Below, one piece after another: positions 18,680 through 30,734 of a DNA stretch of 64,000 nucleotides. The translations under genes were made by a program, and so were the position numbers. The stretch is taken from the NCBI GenBank assembly GCA_036852015.1, contig JAANDG010000134.1, positions 62,001-126,000 of the forward strand, in the 5' to 3' direction. Source of the stretch: Pelodera strongyloides (taxonomy: Eukaryota > Nematoda > Chromadorea > Rhabditida > Rhabditidae). The notes under the pieces were generated by a model. It worked only from the letters and a program-made list of their open reading frames with translations. It was not told the DNA's origin and did not search any database. Every line of letters starts with the position of its first letter. The stretch's first letter is position 1.

Positions 18680-21375
18680 ATGAATTTTTATATTATACTT
18701 GTTGTCTGTGTTTGTTTACCGATGTGGGCTCTTGGTAGCGCTGCCCATATATGTTATGCTAATTCATACCATATGCGAAGGCGCAGTCCTGGGGTTATTC
18801 CCCTACGTCCTGGACATAAACTATCTAATTTACGTACTCTATGGTCCACGGAGGAAGCTGCTCGAGGCCGAATTCTTGATAATTTTGCAAATTATGACTT
18901 GGATCATACTGTATTAACCTCTGTTCCTTCAAGACCTAGAATCAGTCTTGAAAAAGTGAAAAACGAGACTTCTATGAGGTCTTCTACACGAAAACTTGTA
19001 AAGTTTCTGCCTGATCGTCCGGCCGGATTACGATCAAAATCAGGTAATATTTGATGTATTTTTTTAAGTAATTAACTCTTTATTCGCATCAAAAGGCAAG
19101 TTGTTATGATTGAAATGTGGAAGCACACACACAACATACAGACATACATGTAGGTAGTTGTGTGCTAGGTCTACGATGACCCATGCTTGAGACGAATGTA
19201 CCACCGTAAAATATATATATATAAAGTTACATTTTAAAATTATGTACCCTTCAGGGAAATATCCAAACAGGAGAGAAAGGGAATATGTTGATACATCGAC
19301 ATGGAATCAGCAAATGGGTGTTTCTCCTTCTGGAACTTATCGTCAACAGTCGAATTCGGGGTCCACTGTGGATGACGATCAAGGTATAACAGGCATATAA
19401 TTGAACCTGCGTTTAAGCCTAAGTCTAAGCCTAAGCCTACGCCTAAGTCTAAGCATACGTCTTAGCCTATGCATTCGATTTGTAAAACTCAAAACACAGT
19501 GCGGATCAATTGTTCAATTTCACGTGAGAAAAGAAGTTGAAAATAGCGATGACGTAGGCTCTGACTTAGGCTTACATTCTGCTTAGGATTTTACGTAGAT
19601 TTAGGTTCCGCAGTTCGTTAACATTTGCTACATTTTATACACTTTGTATCGTAGCTGTTGTAGGCGTACCTCTATCCAAGTACCAATGCGGAGCCACTCC
19701 CTTCTCAACGTGGAGTTCATACATTCTGACGGCAAAGTGCGATCAAGTTTCTAGTAAGTTGGTTTTAAAGGGTAGTAGTGTAGGTGGTTTGTGAAGTGTG
19801 TTGTGTATTAACTTCATGTATTATATGCGAAGATGGCACAAAATGAACCAGACTGGGCACATTTCAGTAAACCAATGTTGCATTGCACACGACAAATGTT
19901 ACTCGGACTGTCAAGAGTTACAGATGACGTGTGATCAAAGGTATGATCAATTAATAAATAAATTACATTTATCAAATAACTCAACCAATCAATGGTATCA
20001 TAACCCACGTTAGTTGAACGCTTTCAAGAAAGACGACAAGTTGTGTGCGTAACTTCGCGCAAGTACCGCGCGAAAAAAAGGGTCCATTGCCTCGTGTTGG
20101 CAGACCTTTTTTGAGCGGCAACTGTGCGAAGTTTCATCAGAGTAAGCAACATTATGGGAAGAACGCATTCAATTAGCATAGTCATGATGATCCGTACGTA
20201 CTGACAAACGGTAGCTGTAAAATCTCTGCCGCCTACTTATTCCTATGGTTTCTTTCTTTCCTTGCCTACTGGGAGGATGCTCCCGGCGTCGTGCATACGG
20301 TCACAGTGGCCGTATGCACGAACAGTGGGAGCACCCAGGCTGGGAGAATTTGTCTCTGCATGTCTCTGATTCGCGTGATCCCTCTTTTCTCTCATATCCT
20401 ACTGGGCGGTATGGGAGCCTATTCCCGACGTTCGTGTATACGGTAACTAGAGTCATTGTGACTAATTAACATCCTTTCAGGTTCTGCTCCTGCCTGCACT
20501 CCCTACCCGCGAATATCTACTGTCGAAACGTGGTCCACGCTACCCACTGCTCTCTAGTGCAATGGTTCGGTCATGAATTTGCATGTCCAGCTCAAGCTCA
20601 GCCTCCCTTTGGGGGAGGGGAGAGACCGTTCCCTAATGGTTTTCCTACCAACCCTCCCCAGTCTATCTTCCCCTTAGCTGGGGTCTCTCCCTATCCTTCA
20701 CCCTCCTCGGGTCCGGGAGGTTTTGGGATTCAACGGCCAAACTCCCCACAACTTCCTGGGCTTCAACAGCTTGGTACTATGAACTTTGGTTTAGGAATTG
20801 CAAATGCAAACCCGTGGGCGTTACAGTCTCCATCACTGGGGTATCAACCAGATCAAGCGTATCTAGGGTTAGGGTACCCACAGTACCCACCAAATCAAGG
20901 GGCCTTACTAGGGTACCCAACAAATCCAAACGAAATGTCATTACTAGGGTACCCAAGTCAAGCCTCCTTATTAGGGTATCAATCAGCTTACCAACCCTGG
21001 CCAAGCTCACCTGGGAGTAACTATTATACTACGGGGCAGTCCTTACCAGTAAATCCCTTATACGCCAACAACTTAGCCGGGCAATACGGACAAGGGCAGT
21101 CTTCCTTAGGGTACCCATACCAAAGCTCTTTAGTCGGGTATCCAGCAAGCCAATGGTCGTTATTAGGGTACCAAGCAAATCAAGCCTCCTTGCTAGGGTA
21201 TCAAGCAAATCCGTACCAACCCTTTCCTCCGCTAACAACGCCCAATGTGAATCCTCTTACTAATATGCTCCTACAAGCTCAAGTTCCAAATATTGATCCA
21301 TATTCTTCATTATATGCTAGTTCTTTGAATGCATTTCCACTTGGTCAATCTATGCAAATGCCATTGCTTTATTGA
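18680..21375 (+). CDS. Secreted PLA2-like protein with C-terminal LGY-repeat domain
   Basis: Five exons: 18680-19043, 19255-19383, 19655-19753, 19868-19940 and 20481-21375. They sum to exactly 520 codons (519 aa). Residues 1-22 are a hydrophobic signal peptide (IILVVCVCLPMWALGSAA). Residues 23-165 are polar and basic without recognised domain. Residues about 170-262 form a Cys-rich PLA2 fold: YQCGATPFSTW, then NQCCIAHDKCYSDC with the His-Asp catalytic pair, CDQRFCSCL and HCSLVQWFG. This is the nematode-type secreted PLA2 family; substrate and activity are unknown. Residues 262-340 are Pro/Gly-rich. Residues about 340-464 contain nine LGY(P/Q)-type repeats (LLGYQANQAS and similar). Poly(A) signal AATAAA at 21608. 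The repeat tail looks structural (matrix or cuticle-like), which is inference. Confidence 0.85.
19409..19466. repeat. Degenerate telomeric array
   Basis: About nine units of AAGCCT/AAGTCT/ACGCCT in intron 2 of the PLA2-like gene. More diverged than the F-box-cluster arrays. Confidence 0.75.
20262..20449. repeat. Repeat family D copy in PLA2-like intron 4
   Basis: Contains GGCCGTATGCACGAACAG, GGGAGAATTTGTCTCTGCAT and GATTCGCGTGATCC. Ends form an inverted GTCGTGCATACGG / TTCGTGTATACGG-type pair. Confidence 0.7.
20833..21208 (+). repeat. Coding LGY repeats
   Basis: Nine in-frame iterations of (L/S)(L/V)GY(P/Q), spaced 7-30 residues apart, with near-identical DNA around TTAGGGTACCCA. Recent expansion or homogenisation is likely. 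They encode the tail of the PLA2-like protein. Confidence 0.85.
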
Positions 21376-22721
21376 TGTTTTGCATGAAGTACAATTATTG
21401 TAAATGTTTATTCGTATAAAAAATTCAAAGTATGCTCGTGCTCAATGTGGACAAACTAACAAACTAACTAAATGTAGGACATTGCAATTTGACGTGGCAT
21501 TTTCGAACATTTAGAACACTTTATTATAGCTTTACGCACAAATCCGGGATGGAAAATACAGAAATATACCAATATTGTACAAAAACATTATAAATGTTTT
21601 TTTTATGAATAAAACTAACGGCCATTTTGTAATACTTGCAAGAGTTCCGTAATACGATCAAGAGAACAATTAATTGAAATGTTATAACACCTGGTTCTTG
21701 AAACTTTGGATTAGGAACCTCTCACAAGGGGTCGGCAACATTATAAGCCGGACCATTGGAAATAGCACAACCGTAAATTTTACAAACATGTTTACTATTG
21801 ACCACAATTTGTTTACCCATGATGTATTATTTCCAATAGCACGGACTACGGAACCCTCAAGTAATAGTGTGATTTTTATGCTAATTATATTCATTTGCCC
21901 ATCATAAGGTATGGGAAGACTTGGCCCGTTATGTGTGTCCTTCCTCAGTTTGGTGCCCTAGGCCTGGGTATCAATAACAGTTCCTCAACTGCTTCTGCTC
22001 CAGATTCTTCCTAAAAAGAGTTGAACTGACTCTCTGTCCTTCTCTCTCTCTCTCTCTCTCTCTCACTTTAGTTATTACCGAAAAAAATTCCTCACGAACT
22101 GTCCGAATGCGCCTTATAGGGAGAGTAAACAAAACATAAAAACAAATACCACGACTAACTGTAATCACTGACTACCGGTGAGTTGCGCGCCGCACTATTT
22201 TGGGACACAACATGTGCGCCGAAACCGATGTTTCTTGGTGCGGTAACAGTGCGGAAATTGGAAATCGCCTATGTAGGTATGGTACGGAAATGGTTTTCTT
22301 CTCTAGAGCAAAACAAAAATAGAAAGACGAACAGATAACATATGGGATATACCATTTGATCTTCGCCGCTCCGAGGGCGCACACAGAAACTGATCACTAT
22401 TTTGAGGATATTCCTAGCTACAGCACGAATTCCTGGGTCGTTGTAGAATACATGCTAAAAATGCACATCAGTGATTTTAAGCGAAAACACCATCTGGTGA
22501 CTGGTTCGCGACCCTTTGCTCGCAAAAAAAACCAATAAACCGTCACCAAACGGGTTCGTGATTGTTCGCGATATTTTGCGCAAAAAAAACTAATAAATCG
22601 TCACAAAACGACCGTCACCAAACGGTTCACCAATTTCGTAGGGTAAAATGAAGTGCGCAGTTTCATCTTCATGATACACTAATGAACAGTCCATTTTTTC
22701 TATAAAAAAAAGTATTTTCCT

Positions 22722-22905
22722 TTGTTGGGAGCACGAACATACCAGGGAGTACTCCGAACCACGTTGGAAGAATTTGTCTCCGGCTGGGAGAATTTGTCTC
22801 TGCATGTCTCTGATTTCTGTGATCTCTCTTTTTCTTTCACCTCCGCTGGGAGACTGGGATTCATATTCAAGGGGCATTCGTGCATACCGCCGCAGGACTA
22901 CATTG
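22722..22905. repeat. Repeat family D copy
   Basis: Begins GGGAGCACGAACATACCAGG and ends GGGGCATTCGTGCATACCGC. The interior repeats GGGAGAATTTGTCTC twice. Confidence 0.65.
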
Positions 22906-23084
22906 GGCAACTATAGACAAACTACCTACATCGCCAATACCGCTATAGACTCGCTCCATAAGTCGCAAGTTGCTTATATCGTGCACCATCTTCACTCTTA
23001 CCAGCAAATTTCGGAGGAGAAACAGGGCTTCGGAAGGATCCTAAAGTAAATACATAAGGAGAAAATAGAGAAACCTGCTCATCT

Positions 23085-23101
23085 CTTTCTCCCTCCCTCC
23101 C

Positions 23102-23134
<33 letters not shown>

Positions 23135-23212
23135 CGTGTCTCTCTCTTTCTCCCTCTCTATATCTATGTCTCTCTCCTTCTCCTTTCTCTCTATGTCTCT
23201 GGCTCCCTCTCT
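23085..23212. repeat. Polypyrimidine (CT)-rich microsatellite
   Basis: About 125 bp of CTCTCT-based sequence. Antisense reading gives an Arg/Glu-alternating frame that is not a gene. Confidence 0.9.
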
Positions 23213-23302
23213 CACTCTGGAAATTTATAACTGACCGTAGAACGAATTAAGACCAACAGCGTGTCGATTTCTTGGACAAAATCGTTGACATGCTAAACAG
23301 AA

Positions 23303-23830
23303 AATATGATATTTTATCGTGGAAAAGAGTCCTTGAATGGTAAGTTTGGGTTTCATCTTGTTTTAAATCTGCGAAAAGAGGCCAATAATTTGAATAGGAT
23401 TCTATAAAAAGTGGACAATATAAAATATAATATCCTCCTGAGCTTGCGCTCAAATAAGGCCTTTTCATTACCCAAACTGGGTCATTTCTTTTATGCCATT
23501 AGTTTTCCTATTATTAACTGGATGGCGCGCTAATCTGGAACACGTTTACCGTCTATTCTATTCTAAAAGCCGCTTCAGATAGTAACACATACATTTAGTA
23601 CTGAGAAGTTAATTTCTGTAAAAATCGGAAGACTGATTGCATTAATGAAATGCCCCAGTTTGGGTAATGAAAAGGCCTTATTTGAGCGCAAGCTCAGGAG
23701 GATATTATATTTTATATTGTCCACTTTTTATAGAATCCTATTCAAATTATTGGCCTCTTTTCGTAGATTTAAAACAAGATGAAACCCAAACTTACCATTC
23801 AAGGACTCTTTTCCACGATAAAATATGTCC
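23303..23830. repeat. Long inverted repeat, about 175-bp arms
   Basis: Left arm from AATATGATATTTTATCGTGG to AAGGCCTTTTCATTACCC. Right arm starts GGGTAATGAAAAGGCC at about 23660 and ends CCACGATAAAATATG. Spacer about 190 bp. Arms look above 95% identical, implying youth or conversion. Confidence 0.85.
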
Positions 23831-23857
23831 TCTTTTCACATGACCTAATTTACATCA

Positions 23858-24117
23858 AAATTTTGGATCGTAGTAAAGTTGATTTCCATAGTGAGCATGC
23901 AAATTTACAAGTCATTTTGCAAGCCAGCACCCAAATTTGCATGTGCACTCTCTAAATCAACTATTTACTACGATCCAAAATTTTAATAGAATTCATAGTT
24001 TTATATTGATTTACACCTTCCAATTAAAAGCTTTTGCTTTGTAAAGCATGTCTTTCGGAATTTAATACCATCACCTTTCGATAAAAGGGAACTATTTGAG
24101 CACGTCATTCCCGTGAG
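23858..24117. mobile_element. Repeat family C copy
   Basis: Palindromic head (TTTGGATCGTAGTAAA ... TTTACTACGATCCAAA) followed by about 120 bp of shared sequence (CCAATTAAAAGCTTTTGC, AAGCATGTCTTTCGG). The same composite occurs at 29934-30194. Confidence 0.8.
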
Positions 24118-25417
24118 CCTCCTCATTTAAGTGAGTATACTGCGTTGTGAAGGGTGTATCTTAGGGTCACCTTTTGAGATGTGTTAATTACATATCCTCA
24201 ATAAACCTTTATTGAGAAAAAACCTCAACCAGTTAAAAGCTCAGGCCCATCCAAAAAAAAGTGTCCCACTCATCCTATTTTGCATATTACAAAAGGGTTT
24301 CGCAGTCTCGCCGCACACCTCGCCCATTCGGCGCCAGACTCTTGCTTGGTTCTATTAAGCTTCCTTTTGGTCATTTACAATCTAGTTCGCATTTTTCGCC
24401 TCATCTACAGTGCAGTACGAACGAAAGTATATAGGGCACGCAATTGTGCAAATATACTGACTTGAGCTAGTTTAATAGCAGTTCTGAAAATGAACTCCTG
24501 AATTCGACGGACATCACGATACAAAAATCACCTTGTTGGGCGCATTTTGAAGGAAGTTATTGTTTGGAGTACGCGTATTGCGAAGTTTAGAAACTGCGCA
24601 CTTATACATATTTCCGAGTAAGTTTAGAAATATATCCTTTATTACTTACTGTAGGGTTAATTACTTTTTGTAGGTAAATATAGTTCTTAAAACAAGCAAT
24701 ATATCGTTCGTGACCGCGGATAATATGGAAAAGTATTTTGAAATGGGCTCGAACGTTTAATTAAAGCGGCTACATTCGGATTTGAACTGATTTCCGAACA
24801 CTACATTCCCATGCAAATCAGTATAATTAGAATAAAAAATTCGCGGCAATCAATCAATAATGTGCTTCAATCATGCCTCACTTCCCTTCATAGGCTTCAT
24901 AGTTCATAGGTAACCGGAAATAACCACTTCGGATGGTTGCATGTGCCAAATAAGACGTTTTAGTTACTATTAATTTTAGACTGCACAAACAAATTGCGGT
25001 TTCTTAAAATTATGCTTTGGTTTTGCAGAAATTCCGTATGTGCTCCCATAAGCCGAGATTCATGATTTTCAGATAGAATTTTGAAAATATTTGACAACCA
25101 CTTCCCCGGACGACTTAATTTTATTCGCTTTGAAAAGCTAGTTGGCAACAATAATAATAATAATAATATTTAGTAACTAATAAGCACTTTTGCCCTGAAT
25201 AAATATACCCCTGAAACGTTGTATAGTGTTTCAACGGCGCGCACTGTTAGCGCGCACTTAGAGGTATTTACCTACTAAAGAACAGAAAAATGAAACTAAG
25301 ACTATAATGATTAATAATTTCGTTTGCAAATAAAGTATTCAATAAATTAAGCGTCAAAAATACCGTCTGTTAGTTAATTGGGTCAATTGGGTGCGCGCAA
25401 GACTAGGTTCTCTCGAT

Positions 25418-25463
25418 CGGGGAGGGGGGGGGGGGGGGGGTGCACACACACACACACACGCGC
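25418..25463. repeat. Poly-G run next to (CA)n
   Basis: G-rich run of about 24 bases directly followed by CACACACACACGCGC. G-runs of this length often have length error in assemblies. Confidence 0.9.
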
Positions 25464-27158
25464 AGACATTTCTTCCGCATGTTTTGCAAATTTTGCTTAT
25501 TTGATCATAAATTTCGTGCAAGTTGATATTTTTATCTGAAATTTTCGCAGATATTATGAAATGTGGTCTTTTCACTAATTAGACCAAAAGACTTTCAATT
25601 TTTGGTCTAGGACCAAATTCAGGGTGAAAACTGGAAAAAAGGGCTCTCGGATCAAACCCAAACTATGTTAGCGCTATCGCGCTAACAAAAGGATAATTCT
25701 TCTATGGATATAAATTCATTACTCAATATCTCTTATTAGAGTTTTAACGGGCTAACAAAGAATAAATATGACGTAACACTGTATTAAATGTTATTAAAAG
25801 ATATTTTCGAAGTTACCTCGATTCGATAGTTCCACCAGCTTTTGCTGTTGACAAAACTGAAAAGGAAATTATTAAACTACAGCAAAGTTACAAAGCATTA
25901 TACTACATGATCGCAGTCGTGCACATCTTTATAGTACTGCACTGACGAAAACTGGCGTGCAAGCGGCAACGTTGTGGCGTGTGTTTGCAACGCAACTCTT
26001 TTCCACGCCGCATGCAAGCCGTAAGGTTGCCGCTTGTAAGTTTCACGTTGTGTAATTTACAGTTTACACTTATTCTTTGAAACTCGAATAATACAAAGTC
26101 AAACTTACGAATAGAACCTCCAGCATACGGGAAGCACATTTTCCAATAGGCACTCTGGACTCAGATGAGCGAAAATAATTTCCAGAATTTCATTCGGCAA
26201 GGCGCTAAAATAATCGGCAGCAACTTGTTCCTCCTTATCTTCTAAAACCTCATTCTTACTCGTATTTAGTGAGAGTGCTTTGAGCTTTGTGATTATGCCC
26301 ATGGGCCACGACATTTTCTGAAAAAAGGTAGATATCCTGCTATGTATTAAACAATTAAACTCATTATTATTTAGGAAAACAAAATGAAAATGAACTTAAC
26401 GTAAAAATTAAATGAAAATAAGAAGAGAGGCACACACACACGCGCTTAGTTATATATAAATATTTATTACTTTGAAAAAAATTAAACAGAAATTGTATCT
26501 ATCGGTTCAGAGACATATCTATTGTTTAGTCATGATCAAGGAATGAAAACTATAATATAACAAAAAGAAAGCAAAAAAGTAGCAACGCTTTCGCACAACG
26601 CTGAACAGAATTTGGTTAGAGATAATAATAATACCCTAGATGCCTACTAACGAACAAACAAAAGAACATCTGCTTGAGGACGAGCGTGAGAGTGGTTACT
26701 CACTCGCAATCAGTATGCATAAAGTGTTATTGCCGTAGGCTAAGAATGCAGACTACTATCCCGGCCTGTAAAGATACCGGAGGGGCTTCAAACTTTCGGT
26801 TCACATTTGACAACCTTACGTGAGATCAATTTTCCGAAAACCTTCGTCAACTGGTCGCAAAGAGGTCGGTGACCGGTCACAAAGGGGGGAGGGGGGGTTC
26901 GATAAAGACACGGCAGATGTGCCCGAGTGTTTCACAGGCGCGACAGCTGGGCGATAGCCCTTGGGTTATTTTTGGCTGGAATACTTAGTTGTGTCTCTAA
27001 TAATATGGTTTATTGTTCTGCAGGCTTACTGTAACTGAAACACTGTATTTAGCTGAACTTTACTTATAACATGTTGTTTGCACATGGATGTTGGAATAGC
27101 TGAAAACCATAAAAGTATTATACTTAAATTTCCTATCCTTTGATAGTTGTCCCATAAT

Positions 27159-27290
27159 GGGGTTTCCAAGTATCCCAAAAATTCGGTGTGATTCTCTCAA
27201 TACTACCGTATTTCTGCACGAAACCTGCATATATAATAAGGAAAATTAAAAAAAAATTCTCGTGTAGTTCCAAGATACACGAAAATTCTG
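27159..27290. mobile_element. Family-B MITE, right end damaged
   Basis: Starts ATGGGGTTTCCAAGTATCCC and runs through TACTACCGTATTTCTGCACG and CGTGTAGTTCCAAGATAC. The right terminus does not close. Confidence 0.65.
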
Positions 27291-27299
27291 AGACATGAC

Positions 27300-27421
27300 A
27301 GTGACCGTATGCAATCAAAACGGAACATGGGAACCTCCCGGTTTTTGATAAAAAAATTGTTTCACTCACCTCCCACTGGGAGGCTGGGAGCATGCTCCCA
27401 GTGTCCCTGCATAGGGCCACA
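27300..27421. repeat. Repeat family D copy
   Basis: GACCGTATGCAATC on the left, then CTGGGAGCATGCTCCCAG palindrome and GCATAGGGCCACAATG on the right. Confidence 0.6.
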
Positions 27422-27518
27422 ATGATGGCTTATCCGGGGTCATCGCGACATGGATTATTTGGCCCAAGTAGGGTGTATTATTAGCTCGTGGCCCAATTGA
27501 CCTCGTTTAGGGAGTTAG

Positions 27519-27709
27519 TTAAAGCAAGATAACTACCGGTTTTTCAAACGTATGTCTAACGACTGCATATTCCGATTATCATATGCAAATAAGCATTATT
27601 ATAATTATAATAAAAAATCGTCACCAATTGGACCCCACTTATTGTTAGCATAATAAACATAGAAATGCAGTTAGGTATGAGTTTCAAACACCGGCCGTTA
27701 TTTCGCTTT
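27519..27709. mobile_element. Family-A MITE, diverged subtype
   Basis: TTAA then AAGCAAGATAACTACCGG. Right end CACCGGCCGTTATTTCGC. Interior TCACCAATTGGACCCCACTT matches the copy at 52316. Confidence 0.75.
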
Positions 27710-29038
27710 GTTTGAGGCATGCATTGGTACCTTGATTTTTTGGAATTATTACAAATGTTGCTTATTCCGTCCAGTTGTGTTAAAGTTTTGACTGTTATCG
27801 TTCAACGGTTTGAGCAAAATTATAGTTTTTTAGTAGTTTATACTAATTTACTAATTAGTACGGCAATTTGGCTTACTCGTCTATCCACCATGGTTTGCAA
27901 GTTATGGCAAGCCTTGAGATTTTTTTCTGAACGTGAACCGATAGATACGATTTCTGCTTTTTTTTCAAAGTAATAAATATTCATTTATATACTATGAACT
28001 GGAGATCTAAGTCTAAGGTTAAATCTCTTATTTGATTAATAAAAAGACCCTTTCAGAAAATGTCCTGTGTCAGGGGCGTACTTTCACATTTGAAGGAGCT
28101 GACGCTAAATAAGCAGAAGGAAAAACGCGATTATTTTAGCGTCCTGCCAAATGAAATTCTAGAAAAGATTTTCGCGCATATAAGACCAAAATGTCTATTC
28201 GACAATGTACTTCCCGTATGCCGGAGATTCTACTAGTAAGTTTGATTTTCATGTCTCACTCTTTATTTAAGTTTCTAACAATAAGTGTACTTTAGAAAAC
28301 AGCAAGATTGTCATCCAGCTGCACTTGCTTATATAGTAGCGTAGCGTACCCCGAAAATGCCCCAAAAATGTGTACCGTAGTTTGGACGTATTTCGCGGTT
28401 GCGAAAGTGCTCTTAGAAACTCTATTTCATCAACTAATGCTAACTAATGCACCTAATGTAATTCGGCCTTTTCTTTCACTAAGCAATTCCCTTTACAGTG
28501 TCGTCAACAACGAAAGATGGTGGAAACTTCGGATAGAGGTAGTTATTTTAAAAAAAATTAAAATTTTGCATGCACACGCGTTCTATTTTCTGATAATTTC
28601 TGATTCCGACAATAAACATGTGTATAACTCAACAATGAAAGAAATAGTACAATTGTTTTTTTTTTCCTTCTTTACCGGTTAGTATTTCGCTTTAGCGCAA
28701 AAACGGTGCAATGTGTGTCTTCGTGCTCAGACCTTTATTTCCAGCCCTACTGTAGCCAATTTCAAAATTCTTTAAATATATATGGAATGCGAACGTGCAC
28801 TGTAATTAGACTTTCGCATTTTTCACGTTCGCGAACGGCATGAAGGAAGGTCTATATTTTACGGAGACACCAGTATGTTCAACTACAGAGACCAAATAAT
28901 ATATCATTGAATGACATCTTACTATACCTCGGTTTCGTCCACAACTCTAATAAGGCCAACTTTCAGAAAAATCCCCTACAGAGGCAATTACATGATGTTG
29001 AGATGTTCGATTCTTCGCCATTGAGGTACGCTGGGAAT

Positions 29039-29068
29039 ACTTAGGCTTAGGCTTAGGCTTGGGCTTGG
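29039..29068. repeat. Telomeric array (TTAGGC)4, copy A intron 3
   Basis: Four units, the last two diverging to TTGGGC, directly after exon 3. Copy C has only a trace of this at the same intron. Confidence 0.8.
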
Positions 29069-29584
29069 CCACGGCTCGGAATTAGAAATTCCGCGCTGAT
29101 AAGAGATGTCTATAATATCTAACAGTCCGTAAATAAAACGTAAATGGAATAATCCAATTACGCCAATTGCTTTAGGAACTGGGATGCTATATGGAGAGAG
29201 GAGGAGGCGTGGTCTAATTGGGAGAAGCAGAAACGGTAACATTTTCTAAGACGGAAGATACCTATTAATAATTTATAATATTTATCACTCGTCGCCAGCC
29301 GATGTCCAACCTTTTCACGTGGACGAATATTTTTGGACAAATTTCAATTGCAGACACGTAAGTGCGCCTTTCGGTGGAAGCATCGAAGCTGTGAGACTTT
29401 TCCGCAAATCTGCTAGTGGATTCTGCATATCAGCAGTTAAGAAAAACAACTCGGAAAGCAGAGTCGCTGACAGATTCCTTCAGGTGCATAGCCTAGATAA
29501 CCGGAAAGTAAGTGGCTCTCTTTCCTATCGTTTCATGCAATTTTGATTTAATTTTGTCGGTCAAATCGCAATAAATTAACCATG

Positions 29585-29645
29585 GACACCTAACCAGAAA
29601 CGAACCACAGGGTTGCAAGCCACTAGACCACGCGGCACACAATAC
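29585..29645 (-). repeat. tRNA-like fragment
   Basis: Reverse strand has CGTGGTCTAGTGGCTTGCAA (box A-like) and GTGGTTCGTTTC (box B-like), about 20 nt apart. Too short and unpaired for a tRNA gene. Confidence 0.35.
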
Positions 29646-29933
29646 ATGATTTACTATCGTTCACACTTCAGAGGGCGTGGCCTTCTTATTCAGTGTTACG
29701 TGGACTTACATACCGTTTCAATTTCAGGGTAAGAACGGCCCTCTGTGTGAAACTATAGGACATACCGGTATCGTTTCGAGTGTCATAACAGGCGGTACCG
29801 ATCAACTAATAAGCGGATCGTGGGATCAATAGATAAAGCTGTGGAATATCGACAACTCCTCATTACGAGTACGTTAATTGACTAGAAAAGACGAACGCGT
29901 TTTCATTTTATTTGTGCCTATAAAGTCTATATA

Positions 29934-30194
29934 AATTTTGGATCCTAGTAAATAGTTGATTTCCATAGTGGACATGCAAATTTACAAGTCATTTTGCAAG
30001 CCGGCAATAAATTTGAATGCCCACTATGGAAATCAACTATTTACTACGATCCAAAATTTTTGTAGCCTTCATGTTTTATATTGATTTACTCCTTCCAATT
30101 AAAAGCTTTTGCTTTGTAAAGCATGTCTTTCGGAATTTAATACCATCATATTTCGATAAAAGGAAACTATTTGAGCACTTCATTCTCGTGAGCC
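29934..30194. mobile_element. Repeat family C copy in pseudogene intron 6
   Basis: Palindromic head TTTGGATCCTAGTAAATAG / CTATTTACTACGATCCAAA plus the 120-bp tail shared with 23858-24117. A further tail fragment lies near 31949-31985. Confidence 0.8.
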
Positions 30195-30197
30195 TCC

Positions 30198-30468
30198 CCC
30201 TTTATGGGGTTTGCAAGTATGCCAAAAACCGCGAGTTTTCCTTGCAAGTATCAATTCGCAAAATCGTGTGCTTTTTACACCAATTTACCGTAACTTTGAC
30301 ACATCCACACTATAGAAAATCCGCCAACAAAGCAAATCATTTGTCGGACAAATGGTCCCGTGGCGATCGGTCGTAAAAACTGCCTGTAGATATGTTCGTG
30401 TAGTGCCAAGATACGGTAAATTTTTCGATACTTGCAAGGAAAATCGGGCATACTTGCAAACCCCATTA
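30198..30468. mobile_element. Family-B palindromic MITE
   Basis: Starts TTTATGGGGTTTGCAAGTAT and ends ATACTTGCAAACCCCATTAA. Long subtype of about 270 bp, containing TTTGTCGGACAAATGGTCCC, shared with 44033-44299. Confidence 0.85.
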
Positions 30469-30596
30469 ATAACTTTCCGAATTTAGCATATTGTATAATA
30501 AAATGGTGTTTGCTCATTCGGCCATCGTTGCGAACTTTTTGTAATTTTCTCATAGATGTTGCCTGACCGAGCCAAATTGTCGTGCCCATCACAACT

Positions 30597-30734
30597 TATT
30601 AGGCTTAGGCTTAGGCTTAGGCTTAGGCTTAGGCTTAGGCTTAGGCTTATAGCTAACAAACCAAGATAAAGTACGTTGTTCCAAATCGGCCTCGAACTAT
30701 CCTTGTTGCCCTAAGCCTAAGCCTAAGCCTAAGG
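30597..30734. repeat. Head-to-head telomeric arrays before exon 7 of copy A
   Basis: (TTAGGC)8 at 30597-30650 faces (CCTAAG)4 at 30709-30734, ending 15 bp before exon 7. The opposed orientation could fold back. Confidence 0.9.

Larger units (their letters stand above)
21376..23256. other. Intergenic, PLA2-like gene to decayed F-box gene
   Basis: Holds a CT run (22039-22068), a family-D copy (22722-22905) and a C/T-rich tract (23085-23212). A motif near 22990 (CAGCAAATTTCGGAGGAG) recurs near 40196. No gene recognised. Confidence 0.4.
23257..26314 (-). pseudogene. Decayed compact F-box gene (paralog of 42043-38566)
   Basis: Exon 1 at 26314-26109 has the F-box (YFSALPNEILEIIFAHLSPE then ENVLPVCWRFY). 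Exon 2 at 25856-25817 (VNSKSWWNYRIE) keeps phase 2 to 0. A third exon at 23292-23257 (HVNDFVQEIDTL) aligns with the third exon of the 141-aa gene but lacks a GT donor at the homologous position, and no later exons were found. A long inverted repeat (23303-23830) lies in the intron before exon 3. Its exon-1 intron holds the same palindromic insertion (about 25930-26035) as the paralog (about 41690-41800), so they share a common duplicated ancestor. ATG lies 3 nt after TTTTTCAG-type sequence. Confidence 0.65.
26315..28059. other. Divergent intergenic interval between decayed F-box gene and F-box/WD pseudogene
   Basis: Holds a family-B half (27159), a family-D copy (27300-27421) and a family-A element (27519-27709). 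No coding exon recognised. Would contain the promoters or outrons of both flanking genes. Confidence 0.45.

Noticed and set aside
23000..23215. Long Arg/Glu-alternating open frame on the minus strand
   Set aside because: It is the antisense reading of a CT microsatellite; no splice or start context.
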